The notes under the pieces are model-generated. The model was given only the letters and a program-made list of their open reading frames with translations, made no database searches and was not told the origin of the DNA. A stretch of 64,000 nt of DNA from positions 310,001-374,000 of the forward strand of contig NZ_FOQT01000005.1 of assembly GCF_900113805.1 (NCBI RefSeq), written 5' to 3'. The stretch's first letter is position 1. Every line of letters begins with the position of its first letter. This document shows positions 16,382 through 25,180 of this stretch, in pieces. The translations under genes and the position numbers were made by a program. The stretch comes from Halpernia frigidisoli. Lineage in GTDB: Bacteria; Bacteroidota; Bacteroidia; Flavobacteriales; Weeksellaceae.

Positions 16382-17356
16382 ATGAGCAAACCGATCACGG
16401 AATTTATAGAAAAATATTATCTGCATTTCAACTCTGCCGCTTTGGTGGACGCGTCAAAAGGTTATGTCGCACATTTAAAAGATGGTGGAAAAATGATGAT
16501 CACTTTGGCGGGCGCGATGTCAACGGCAGAAATCGGAAAAATCTTAGCAGAAATGATCCGTCAGGATAAAGTGGATATTATTTCTTGTACAGGCGCCAAT
16601 TTAGAGGAAGATCTAATGAATTTGGTGGCGCATTCTCACTATGAAAGAGTGCCGCATTATCGTGATTTGACGGCGCAGGACGAGTGGGCTTTGTTGGAAA
16701 GAGGTTTGAATCGCGTAACAGACACTTGTATCCCGGAAGAGGAAGCGTTTCGACGTTTGCAGAAACATATCGTGGAAATCTGGAAAGATGCAGAAGCGAA
16801 AGGCGAGCGTTATTTCCCACATGAATACATGTATAAAATGCTTTTATCAGGTGTTTTAGAGCAATATTATGAAATCCCGAAAGAAAATTCCTGGATGTTG
16901 GCGGCAGCGGAAAAAAATCTGCCAATTGTGGTTCCTGGTTGGGAAGATTCTACAATGGGAAATATTTTCAGCAGTTATTGTATTAAAGGTAAATTACAAG
17001 CTTCAACTGTAAAATCCGGGATTGAATATATGATGTATCTGGCAGATTGGTATCCGAAAAATTCCGGTGGAAAAGGAGTTGGTTTCTTCCAGGTTGGTGG
17101 CGGAATTGCGGGTGATTTCCCGATTTGCGTTGTTCCAATGTTGTACCAGGATATGGAAATGACAGGTATTCCTTTCTGGTCTTATTTCTGTCAAATCTCT
17201 GACTCTACAACTTCTTACGGAAGTTATTCTGGCGCAGTTCCGAATGAAAAAATCACTTGGGGAAAACTGGACATTCACACACCGAAATATATCGTAGAGA
17301 GCGATGCTACAATTTGTGCACCGCTGATGTTCAGTTATATTTTAGAAAATTCTTAA
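16382..17356 (+). CDS. Deoxyhypusine synthase family protein
   Basis: The 324-residue protein is full length for the deoxyhypusine synthase fold, an NAD-dependent enzyme moving a 4-aminobutyl group from spermidine. The catalytic lysine is kept in the signature TWGKL (K295), with GGG/AGDFP nucleotide-binding stretches before it. Bacteria have no eIF5A to modify. Characterised bacterial homologs make polyamines such as homospermidine, so a polyamine role is likelier than protein modification. I chose the ATG at 16382 over an upstream TTG. The gene stands alone with its own promoter and a strong downstream hairpin. Confidence 0.9.
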   Translation: MSKPITEFIEKYYLHFNSAALVDASKGYVAHLKDGGKMMITLAGAMSTAEIGKILAEMIRQDKVDIISCTGANLEEDLMNLVAHSHYERVPHYRDLTAQDEWALLERGLNRVTDTCIPEEEAFRRLQKHIVEIWKDAEAKGERYFPHEYMYKMLLSGVLEQYYEIPKENSWMLAAAEKNLPIVVPGWEDSTMGNIFSSYCIKGKLQASTVKSGIEYMMYLADWYPKNSGGKGVGFFQVGGGIAGDFPICVVPMLYQDMEMTGIPFWSYFCQISDSTTSYGSYSGAVPNEKITWGKLDIHTPKYIVESDATICAPLMFSYILENS

Positions 17357-17445
17357 TTCTTTTTCTAAATCTTCTGCAAAAAAGAACTAATTCTTAGATT
17401 GACAGATTTTGGAGTAAGAATCAAGATTTTTTACTTTAAATATAG

Positions 17446-17499
17446 TTTCATCAACAGTATTCTCGTTATAATTTGAGAATATTTTTGATGAAATTTTTG
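17446..17499 (+). terminator. Large hairpin downstream of the deoxyhypusine-synthase-like gene
   Basis: Outer arms TTTCATCAA (17446-17454) and TTGATGAAA (17485-17493) and inner arms TATTCTC (17458-17464) and GAGAATA (17475-17481) form a two-part stem, followed by five T. It lies 90 bases after the stop codon and is probably a terminator. Confidence 0.6.
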
Positions 17500-17626
17500 A
17501 TTTTAAACCATTTAAAATGATCATTAAATTGTTTTTTTTAAATGATACATTCGTGCGATAAAAGTATTATTTTTGAGCTTTGGAAAAATCCCCAAAAATC
17601 ATTTTTTTTACCAATATTTACAATCA

Positions 17627-18250
17627 ATGAAATTATTAAAACCTCTTGCTTTATTAGTTACCATATTAACTATAAGTATCAATGCACAAAGCACACGACC
17701 AGACAAACTTTACAGCTCCAATGGATTCGGACTTTCAATACCTGTCGGTAAAACATCAGATTATTTTTCCCCAAAATTTTCTACAACTCTAGGTTTAAAC
17801 ATCGGTTTGGGCAACGGAGGTTTATTCTTGTATCCAAAATTAAGTTTGCATGCTTATCAGTTTAACCAAATTTTTGCAGATCAGGGTTATACCTATAAAG
17901 TGCAAAAAGGAAGATCCACAACTTATTTATTAAACGTGGCATTGGGCTATCGTAAAATAGTTAATAAATGGGCGTTCTACGGTTTTGCAGGCGGCGGAGG
18001 CGGCGTTATTTTAACACCACAAGCAGCTGTAAACCCAACAACTTTAGAAGTTACAATGAATAACAAGAGCAATTCTATGGGAATCGCTGAAGGCGGCGCA
18101 GGTATAGAATACAATCTTGGCGCAATAAATATATTTTCGGAAATAAGTTATCAGCACGGTTTCAGTAACGTACAAAATGAGAAATTTAACAGCGTTCCAA
18201 TTTCGATTGGTATCAAACCTAACTTGAGTAAACTTTTTAAAAAGAAATAA
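17627..18250 (+). CDS. Outer membrane beta-barrel protein
   Basis: The 207-residue protein has a signal peptide (KLLKPLALLVTILTISINAQ). Alternating short strands rich in Gly, Tyr and Phe follow, with pieces such as GLSIPVGKTSDYFSPKF and GFAGGGGGVI, typical of porin-family or OmpW-like eight-strand barrels. Start at the ATG at 17627; the upstream extension in frame lacks signal-peptide character. A -7 box TATTTTTG lies at 17568-17575. No specific substrate can be inferred. Confidence 0.75.
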   Translation: MKLLKPLALLVTILTISINAQSTRPDKLYSSNGFGLSIPVGKTSDYFSPKFSTTLGLNIGLGNGGLFLYPKLSLHAYQFNQIFADQGYTYKVQKGRSTTYLLNVALGYRKIVNKWAFYGFAGGGGGVILTPQAAVNPTTLEVTMNNKSNSMGIAEGGAGIEYNLGAINIFSEISYQHGFSNVQNEKFNSVPISIGIKPNLSKLFKKK

Positions 18251-18280
18251 TCTTATGATTTTCTTATTTTAAATAAATTG

Positions 18281-18314
18281 CCCTTTCACTTTTTAAAAGT
18301 TTGAAAGGGTTTTT
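18281..18314 (+). terminator. Rho-independent terminator
   Basis: CCCTTTCA (18281-18288) pairs with TGAAAGGG (18302-18309) and is followed by five T. It is 30 bases after the beta-barrel gene. Confidence 0.8.
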
Positions 18315-18491
18315 CATTTTAGCTAAAACTTATTTTTCTTTAAATATGAAAAATATCAAGTTTATTTGCAAAGCTCATTTCAAAGAAGTCTGTAAATTTG
18401 ATGATCATAAATCAGAAATTAAAAAGTTTTATAAAAATAATTTGTTTTAAAATCTCTTTTTTGAACCTTATTTAAATTAAAATCTCACATC

Positions 18492-18758
18492 ATGAAAACC
18501 TTTTTTATAATGGCTTTTTTAGCTGTAACACAATTATCCTGCGCAAAAAAAGAGCTAGAAGTAAAACATGTTTCCACTGAAACTCCCACTGAAAATTTAA
18601 AAAATATAAAAGTTGTCAACGTCGAAGACCCGGTGTGCAAAATGCCAACAGCAGATTTTTTAAAATTCACCTCAGATTATAAAGGCAAAAAATATGGTTT
18701 TTGCAGTCTCGCGTGCAAAACAAAATTTGAGAAAAACCCTGAAAAATATTTAAGATGA
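18492..18758 (+). CDS. YHS-domain lipoprotein
   Basis: The 88-residue protein carries a lipoprotein signal ending in a cysteine (LAVTQLSCAKK) and a C-terminal YHS domain (about 45-88) with the metal-binding cysteines of DPVCKM and GFCSLACKTKF. YHS domains are linked to heavy-metal, especially copper, handling. Its stop codon overlaps the start of the SCO gene (ATGA), so the two are coupled, which supports a role in periplasmic copper delivery. Confidence 0.85.
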   Translation: MKTFFIMAFLAVTQLSCAKKELEVKHVSTETPTENLKNIKVVNVEDPVCKMPTADFLKFTSDYKGKKYGFCSLACKTKFEKNPEKYLR

Positions 18759-19435
18759 AAAACGAAAATAGTAAACCAAAAAGTAAATTTAAAACCGTCA
18801 TTCCCGTAGCAATTATTGTCGTGATCATCGCAGGAATCTGGTTTGGAATGAGCGCTTTGAGGGAAAGTTTTTTCACTGTAATGAAAGTGCCTGATTTTGA
18901 ATTAACAGATCAAAATAATAAGAAAATTACCAATAATGATATGCTGGGAAAAGTGTATCTGGTAGAATTTTTTTACAGCACCTGCCCTACTATTTGCCCT
19001 GTGATGAATTCGAATATGAAATATATTGACAAAAAAATAAACAATCCGGATTTTGGAATTATTTCCATCAGTATAGATCCAACACACGATACGCCGGAAG
19101 TTTTAAAAAATCACGCAAGAATGATCGGCGCAAATTCAGCTAACTGGCATTTTCTTACCGGCGACCGTACTTATATAGGAAAACTGGCAGATCAGTTTAA
19201 TATTTATGTAGGGAAAAAATCAGATGATGCAGAAAGTTTAAACCACAGTGGCATGATCGCGCTGGTAAATAAAGAGGGAAATATCGTTTGCCGATACAAC
19301 GAAAACAGAATGCCAATTTTGTATTATTCAGGGTTAAACTACTCAGATTCTGCAGGAAAAACTGAAGATCTTACGGGGAAATTTCATCCTGACAGAGAAA
19401 TTTTAATTGAGGATATTCAAAAACTTTTAAAGTAG
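18755..19435 (+). CDS. SCO family copper chaperone / thioredoxin-like protein
   Basis: The 226-residue protein has one N-terminal transmembrane anchor (about 14-34) and a thioredoxin-like SCO domain. The copper-binding set is complete: C77 and C81 in STCPTICP and H164 in LNHSGM. SCO proteins deliver copper to the CuA site of cytochrome c oxidase or act as thiol reductants. It is translationally coupled to the YHS lipoprotein. No oxidase genes are in the window. Confidence 0.93.
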   Translation: MKNENSKPKSKFKTVIPVAIIVVIIAGIWFGMSALRESFFTVMKVPDFELTDQNNKKITNNDMLGKVYLVEFFYSTCPTICPVMNSNMKYIDKKINNPDFGIISISIDPTHDTPEVLKNHARMIGANSANWHFLTGDRTYIGKLADQFNIYVGKKSDDAESLNHSGMIALVNKEGNIVCRYNENRMPILYYSGLNYSDSAGKTEDLTGKFHPDREILIEDIQKLLK

Positions 19436-19466
19436 ATTTTTATTTTTTAACATTTAAAAGCATTTT

Positions 19467-20222
19467 TTAAATTACATCTTTTCCAGTATAAAAATTATAA
19501 TCTTTAATGACAACCTGAATAAATTGCCTTTCTGCAAAATTTCCCGAGTCAATTTGAACTTTTAAAATACCTTTTATTTTATTTGAGAGTTTGGTCATTA
19601 ATTCGCGATCATCAACTTTCAAAGCTTTTTGATAATTTTCTTTAATAATCCTCATGTCGTTATCTGAAAGTGAGATCACAGTCGGGAATGTTGGGATGTA
19701 ATCCTGTTTTAAATTTTCTAAAATCGTGTGAGAAATATTGACTTTATTTTTTAAAGTAATCACGCTGCAGCCCGAAACCATATCGCCTAGACGCTGATTA
19801 TTTTTTGAGATTACCGCGCTAACCAAACCAATTACGCCACTGTTGCTCCAAATATCCACAAGGCGAAAAAACCAGCGCATCAGATAATCGCTGAAAGTGG
19901 CTTGGTAACCGTCGATCTTTACTACTTTTATATTCATTAATTTTTTACCAAAAGTCTGTCCTTCCATCAAACTTTCCAGAACTAAAGTGTAAAATATGAC
20001 TGGCGAATAAATGATCAGCAAGATCGTGCCTTGCGACCAACGGTCCATTGTGGTAAAATAAGCAGAAAGATCTAAAAATTTAAAAAAAACATAGAATACA
20101 ATTAAAATATACAAAATTTTAATTGCCATATCAATAAAAAATGCAGCAATTCTCTCACCTACACTTGCTGTTAAGAAATTAATATTAACATTTTGTGAAG
20201 TGTTGATTGCAATTTGAGACAT
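19467..20222 (-). CDS. RDD family membrane protein
   Basis: The 251-residue protein has the RDD domain (about 15-165): the first Arg in GERIAAFFIDMAIK, three transmembrane helices, the conserved GQTFGKKLMNIKV and the late N-Q-R-L-G-D-M motif. The soluble C-terminal tail (about 165-251) is not recognised. RDD proteins are suspected transporters. The gene is divergent from the SpoIIM-like gene with only 22 bases between start codons, and both belong to a membrane-protein cluster conserved in Bacteroidota. Confidence 0.88.
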   Translation of the reverse strand: MSQIAINTSQNVNINFLTASVGERIAAFFIDMAIKILYILIVFYVFFKFLDLSAYFTTMDRWSQGTILLIIYSPVIFYTLVLESLMEGQTFGKKLMNIKVVKIDGYQATFSDYLMRWFFRLVDIWSNSGVIGLVSAVISKNNQRLGDMVSGCSVITLKNKVNISHTILENLKQDYIPTFPTVISLSDNDMRIIKENYQKALKVDDRELMTKLSNKIKGILKVQIDSGNFAERQFIQVVIKDYNFYTGKDVI

Positions 20223-20244
20223 ATTTTATATTTTAGCAACAGAT

Positions 20245-21249
20245 ATGAGGGAAGTCGCTTTTATAAAACAAAATAAAGAAAAATGGTTGGGAATTGAGCA
20301 AATCATCAGCGGAAAAATTAAAAAAAATCCGGATGATCTTGCGTCGCTCTACATTAATTTGATAAATGATCTTTCTTTTGCCCAAACCTACTATCCGAAA
20401 AGTAAAGTTACGATCTACATCAATCACCTTTCTTCGCAGATCTTCCAACAGATTTACAAAACGAAAAGAATTGAAAAAAACCGATTTTTTCATTTTTTTA
20501 AAACTGAAATACCGCTTTTAATTTACAAATACAGAAGATATATGCTTTATGCTTTTCTGTTTTTTGTGCTTTTTACAGCTATTGGTTTTATTTCCACGTT
20601 TTATGACAAAAATTTTGCACGTTCAATTTTAGGTGATGATTACGTGAATATGACGATCGAAAATATTAAAAAAGGTAATGCCGTCGCGGTTTACGGCAGT
20701 GGATCAAACTGGGGAACGGCTTTTTATATAATTTTTAATAATTTAATGGTTGGCGCTAAACTTTACATTTGGGGTGTTTTTGGCGGCGTTGGAAGTTTAT
20801 ATGCCTTACTTCAAAACTCAATAATGCTTGGTTCTTTTCAATATTTTTTCAAACAGCAAGGCGCTTTGCTCGATAGCGTACGCGGAATTTGGCTGCACGG
20901 TGTCTTTGAGATTTTCAGTATGGTGATAGAAACAATGGCGGGCTTAATTTTGGGCGCGTCAATATTATTCCCAAAAACTTTAAGCCGATTTAATTCCTTT
21001 AAAACTGGATTTAAAGACAGTTTTAAAATTTTTCTTTCCACCGTTCCATTTACCATCGTTGCAGGTTTAATTGAAGGTTTTGTTACGCGATATGCTTTAA
21101 AAATGCCTTTTTATTTAAATTTAATGATCATCTTTGGAACACTTTCCATCATCGTTTTCTATTATTTTATATATTCCCGAATCAGATACAAACAACTTAT
21201 AAATGATCCAATTTTACCAGAAGCGCGATTTCGGGCAACTGATAAGTGA
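20245..21249 (+). CDS. Stage II sporulation protein M family membrane protein
   Basis: The 334-residue protein starts with a soluble helical part (about 1-90), followed by about five transmembrane segments with the SpoIIM-family block LHGVFEIFSMVIETMAG. The organism type does not sporulate; homologs in Bacteroidota are found in clusters with RDD, DUF4129, MoxR and DUF58 genes, as here. The function is unknown, possibly in envelope assembly. The gene overlaps the next one by 47 bases. Confidence 0.88.
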   Translation: MREVAFIKQNKEKWLGIEQIISGKIKKNPDDLASLYINLINDLSFAQTYYPKSKVTIYINHLSSQIFQQIYKTKRIEKNRFFHFFKTEIPLLIYKYRRYMLYAFLFFVLFTAIGFISTFYDKNFARSILGDDYVNMTIENIKKGNAVAVYGSGSNWGTAFYIIFNNLMVGAKLYIWGVFGGVGSLYALLQNSIMLGSFQYFFKQQGALLDSVRGIWLHGVFEIFSMVIETMAGLILGASILFPKTLSRFNSFKTGFKDSFKIFLSTVPFTIVAGLIEGFVTRYALKMPFYLNLMIIFGTLSIIVFYYFIYSRIRYKQLINDPILPEARFRATDK

Positions 21250-22177
21250 TACTTTTCAGTTTTTCAAAGAACACGGCAAAAATTATTTTAAAAATTATTT
21301 GGCGCTCAACGGCACATTACTTTTGCTATTAGTGGTTTTATATGTTGTCGTCTACAAAAGCATTTTTGCACAGATATTTTCTGGAAATACCGAGGGTCAG
21401 TCGTATTATTTTGAACAGTATTTTCAGGAAAATGCTGGAATTATGATCATTTTAGGACTTTTATTTCTGCTACTTGGTTTAACCTGCGTTTTTTTAATTT
21501 ACACATTTCCGGTTCTGTATCTTAAAAGATTAACGGAAACTGGTGACAAAAACATCACCACAAATCAGCTTTTAGGAGATTTTAAAAAACACATCTGGAA
21601 GTTTATTAAATTCGTCCTGGGAATGTTTTTTATAATGCTGCCGATCACAGGAATTCTAATGACGATCTCATTTTTTTTAATGTTTATCATCATCGGATTT
21701 TTTCTTCTTCTTTTATTATTTCCTACTTTATTTAATGTGGTGAATTTTACACTTTTTCATTATTTTAACACCAACTGCGGATTTTTCGCCTCTTTAAAAT
21801 ATGGCTTTATCTCTCAGTTTAAATATTCAAACAAACGGCTCAAAACACCATTCTGGAAATACTGGGGTTCAAATGTGATCATGTTTTTTATCGTACAGAT
21901 CGCGTCCAGCATCATTTTAATTATTCCAATGGTTTTGATGGGCGTTTCAGTTTTGACCGTTCCACAGAAAAATGGTGCAGAAGCAATGGGCAATTTTTTT
22001 AGCAGCGGACTGGGAATTTTATTTTTTATTTTTTATGCCATCTCTATTTTATGTACTTTCGTTTTAATGAATCTAAATTATGTAAACGCCGGTTTGATGT
22101 ATTATGACAGCAGATTAGATCTTCACAGAAAGGAAGATTTTACAGAAATTGAAAGCATTGGTCTTCATGAAATTTAA
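21203..22177 (+). CDS. Multi-pass membrane protein of the SpoIIM/MoxR cluster
   Basis: The 324-residue protein has about six hydrophobic segments (near 32-55, 75-100, 135-185, 230-255, 275-300) and no catalytic motif. The opening (FYQKRDFGQLISDTFQFFKEHGKNY) is typical of cluster partners in Flavobacteriia, usually annotated as hypothetical. The start codon lies inside the SpoIIM-like gene, and the end overlaps the DUF4129 gene by 11 bases, so translation is tightly coupled. Confidence 0.8.
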   Translation: MIQFYQKRDFGQLISDTFQFFKEHGKNYFKNYLALNGTLLLLLVVLYVVVYKSIFAQIFSGNTEGQSYYFEQYFQENAGIMIILGLLFLLLGLTCVFLIYTFPVLYLKRLTETGDKNITTNQLLGDFKKHIWKFIKFVLGMFFIMLPITGILMTISFFLMFIIIGFFLLLLLFPTLFNVVNFTLFHYFNTNCGFFASLKYGFISQFKYSNKRLKTPFWKYWGSNVIMFFIVQIASSIILIIPMVLMGVSVLTVPQKNGAEAMGNFFSSGLGILFFIFYAISILCTFVLMNLNYVNAGLMYYDSRLDLHRKEDFTEIESIGLHEI

Positions 22178-22958
22178 GCTTATATTTTTAATCTTTTTTA
22201 TCATAATTTCCCGCACCTCAGCGCAGGAAGGGACATTACCTCCGCCGCAAAGCAAGATATTAGACACTTTGCAACAGGCAAAAGAAGAAATGTTTCCCGC
22301 AGATTCTCTTTTACAGGGAAATTACGCAACGGAAAATCCTGTCGAGCAGAAAAATTTTGAGCAGAATTTTCAGAAAAAATACAATTCTAACGAGTTTGAT
22401 TATCAGATTTTAAAACCACATGAATCTCTTTGGGACAAAATAAAAAGAAGCGTTGGCAATCTTCTTCGCAAAATTTTTGGAAATTTAGATCCTTCTTCAG
22501 CCAACCGCTACACTTTAAATTTCTTGCGTTTGTTAGGAATTATTGGTTTGGCTTTTCTCATTTATTTTTTATTAAAATATTTAAATTCTAAAAATGGCCA
22601 CTTCTTTTTTGGAAGGAAAAATAAAAAACTAGCGCCAAAATCAAGTGAAATTCATGAAAACATCCATGAGATCAACTTCCCGGAACTTATAAATAAATTT
22701 GAGGCAGAAAAAGATTTTCGTTCAGCCATCAGATATCGGTTTTTATCTGTTTTAAAAATGCTTTCAGACAAAAATAAAATTCTGTGGATGCCGGAAAAAA
22801 CAAATCAGGATTATGTTTCAGAATTAAAAGATGAGACTTCTAAAAAACAGTTTTTAGAACTCGCTTATATTTTTGATTATGTCTGGTACGGCGAGTTTTC
22901 TATCACAGAAAGTGACTATAGTTTTTACAAAGAAAAATTTAAAAATTCTAAATTTTAA
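22167..22958 (+). CDS. DUF4129 domain-containing protein
   Basis: The 263-residue protein has a signal peptide (FKLIFLIFFIIISRTSAQ), a periplasmic part of about 90 residues, a transmembrane helix (about 117-137: LRLLGIIGLAFLIYFLLKYL) and a cytoplasmic C-terminal DUF4129 domain (FRSAIRYRFLSVLKMLSDK, then YVWYGEFSITESDY). DUF4129 proteins accompany MoxR/DUF58 genes. I use the ATG at 22167, where the signal peptide begins. The stop codon overlaps the next start as TAATG. Confidence 0.87.
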   Translation: MKFKLIFLIFFIIISRTSAQEGTLPPPQSKILDTLQQAKEEMFPADSLLQGNYATENPVEQKNFEQNFQKKYNSNEFDYQILKPHESLWDKIKRSVGNLLRKIFGNLDPSSANRYTLNFLRLLGIIGLAFLIYFLLKYLNSKNGHFFFGRKNKKLAPKSSEIHENIHEINFPELINKFEAEKDFRSAIRYRFLSVLKMLSDKNKILWMPEKTNQDYVSELKDETSKKQFLELAYIFDYVWYGEFSITESDYSFYKEKFKNSKF

Positions 22959-24130
22959 TGAGTAAAACTTTTAAAATATACGGTATTTTATTTCTTGTAA
23001 TAGCTTTGTTACTGGGGATTTTAGAAATGAATAAAAAAGAGATCGTCGACTGGCGAAAAAATTTTGACATCAATTCAAAAAGTCCGTTCGGTCTGTATGT
23101 TTTCAATAAAGAAGTGAATGCCCTTCTAAAAAATAAGGTTATAAAATCTACTTTCTCACCTTATTCTTATTATGCAAAAAAGCCAAAAAATAGTGCAGAA
23201 AACATTCTTTTAGTCAATCAAGATTTAGAAAAAACTTCTGCAGACAAACTTTTAGAACAAGTTAGAAATGGTTCTGACGCAATACTATTTAATGAAAGTT
23301 TTCCTAAATATTTAGAAAAAGAATTACAATTTTTAACGACAAATGTAAACGATGGCGACCGCAATATTTTAAAACTGACCGATTTAAAATTTAAAAATGA
23401 TAGTTTGGATGTTGATAAATTTCCCTCTGTCAACGGATTTTATTATCTGAGTAAGCAACACGAAATATTAGGAAAATCAGATTTTGATACTTACGAGGTA
23501 AATGCCAATTTTATTAAGATAAAGTACGGAAAAGGCCACATTTATCTTCATACAGAACCATTAGTTTTAACCAATTATTATATATTAAAACCACAAAATA
23601 AAAAATATGTGGAAGATCTTTTTTCTTACTTGCCTGACAGAAAAACGGTGTGGTTTGTTGATACAAAATCAGAAGATAAAAGCACAAAAAGTTCGCCTTT
23701 AAGTTTTATTTTAGCAAATCCGCCATTAAGATATGCGTGGTATTTACTTTGGATTGGGTTGATTTTATTCGTTATTTTTAATGTGAAACGCAAGCAGAGA
23801 ATTGTCCCACTTATCGAACCTTTAGAAAATAAATCTGTTGAATTTATAAAAAGTATTGGCAATCTATATTTACAAGAAGGCGATTTTCATGATATGATGG
23901 CAAAGAAATGTCAGTATTTTTTGCATCGCGTTCGTATAGAATTAATGATCGATACAAAAGAATTAGATGAAAATTTTGCTCAAAAATTACAATTAAAAAC
24001 AGGAAAAAATTTAGATAAAATAAATGAGGCGATTGTTTTAATTAAAAAAAGTCAGGATCCTTATTCTTCTGTCATGAAAGAAGACTTGTATTCCTTAAAT
24101 AAAATTTTAGACGAAATTTTACCACAGTAA
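22958..24130 (+). CDS. DUF4350 domain-containing membrane protein
   Basis: The 390-residue protein has an N-terminal transmembrane segment (about 5-22), a periplasmic DUF4350 domain (GATase-like, about 35-240) and a second transmembrane segment near 262-280 (YAWYLLWIGLILFVIFNVKR), then a cytoplasmic helical tail. It overlaps the DUF4129 gene by one base and is followed 29 bases later by moxR. The cluster probably forms one membrane complex driven by the MoxR ATPase; that is inference from gene order. Confidence 0.85.
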   Translation: MSKTFKIYGILFLVIALLLGILEMNKKEIVDWRKNFDINSKSPFGLYVFNKEVNALLKNKVIKSTFSPYSYYAKKPKNSAENILLVNQDLEKTSADKLLEQVRNGSDAILFNESFPKYLEKELQFLTTNVNDGDRNILKLTDLKFKNDSLDVDKFPSVNGFYYLSKQHEILGKSDFDTYEVNANFIKIKYGKGHIYLHTEPLVLTNYYILKPQNKKYVEDLFSYLPDRKTVWFVDTKSEDKSTKSSPLSFILANPPLRYAWYLLWIGLILFVIFNVKRKQRIVPLIEPLENKSVEFIKSIGNLYLQEGDFHDMMAKKCQYFLHRVRIELMIDTKELDENFAQKLQLKTGKNLDKINEAIVLIKKSQDPYSSVMKEDLYSLNKILDEILPQ

Positions 24131-24159
24131 AAATATAAATAATAAAAAACTTCCGAAAT

Positions 24160-25179
24160 ATGGAAAATGAAAATACAGAACAGGAGAATTTAACACAAGA
24201 AAACGTAAATCCACAATTTGAATCGCGTTTGGATATGTCGCAATTACGCGAAAATCTTCAACTGGTAAAAGATGAGATCGCAAAAGTAATTGTTGGCCAG
24301 GAAAAAATGGTCGAACATCTTTTGGCAGCTTTACTATCGAACGGACACGTTTTAATTGAAGGCGTTCCAGGCGTTGCAAAAACAATTACAGCGAAACTTT
24401 TGGCAAAAACTATTGCGGTAGATTTTAGCAGAATTCAGTTTACGCCAGATTTGATGCCATCTGATATTTTGGGAACGTCTATTTTTAATGTAAAAAACAC
24501 AGAATTTGAATTTAAAAAAGGTTCGATCTTTTCAAATTTTGTTTTAATAGATGAAATAAACCGTTCGCCGGCAAAAACGCAGGCCGCACTTTTTGAAGTA
24601 ATGGAAGAACGCCAAATCACGATGGATGGGACGGAATATAAAATGGACGAACCTTTTTTAGTTGTCGCGACGCAAAATCCAATTGAACATGAAGGAACTT
24701 ACCGACTTCCGGAAGCACAACTCGATCGGTTTTTATTTAAAATCGAGGTTGGTTATCCGGATTTGGGACAGGAAATTCAGATCATAAAAAATCAGCATGA
24801 AAGTAAATTAGACGATAAAACTTCGGTTGTAAATTCTGTAATTTCTGCGCAACAACTTTCTGATTATCAAAATTTAGTTAAAGAAATTGTCGTTGAACCT
24901 CAACTTTTGGAATACATTGCAAAAATAATTGTAAATACCAGAGAAAATCAGTTTTTATATTTAGGTGCTTCGCCACGAGCAAGTTTGGCTTTATTAAAGG
25001 CTTCCAAAGCATTTGCTGCACTTCGAGGAAGGGATTTTGTAACGCCGGAAGACATTAAAGATTCCTCTTTTGCGGTTCTTCGACACAGAGTTATGGTTTC
25101 ACCGGAACGTGAAATGGAAGGTTTAACTGCAGATGAAATTATTAGACAAATCTTGGAAAGTATAGAAATTCCGAGGTAA
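24160..25179 (+). CDS. MoxR family AAA+ ATPase
   Basis: The 339-residue protein has Walker A GVPGVAKT (68-75), Walker B with LIDEINR (D131, E132), a sensor stretch VVATQNPIEHEGTYRLPEAQLDR and the C-terminal lid domain. MoxR ATPases act as chaperones that assemble or activate partner complexes and usually pair with a VWA/DUF58 protein. The DUF58 partner follows, but is separated here by a 590-base inverted-repeat cassette with a GxxExxY gene. Confidence 0.95.
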   Translation: MENENTEQENLTQENVNPQFESRLDMSQLRENLQLVKDEIAKVIVGQEKMVEHLLAALLSNGHVLIEGVPGVAKTITAKLLAKTIAVDFSRIQFTPDLMPSDILGTSIFNVKNTEFEFKKGSIFSNFVLIDEINRSPAKTQAALFEVMEERQITMDGTEYKMDEPFLVVATQNPIEHEGTYRLPEAQLDRFLFKIEVGYPDLGQEIQIIKNQHESKLDDKTSVVNSVISAQQLSDYQNLVKEIVVEPQLLEYIAKIIVNTRENQFLYLGASPRASLALLKASKAFAALRGRDFVTPEDIKDSSFAVLRHRVMVSPEREMEGLTADEIIRQILESIEIPR

Positions 25180-25180
25180 T

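Noticed and set aside
18346-18450. 34-codon frame upstream of the YHS lipoprotein
   Set aside because: Starts with ATG and is open, but has no recognisable domain or promoter and could be chance in AT-rich DNA.
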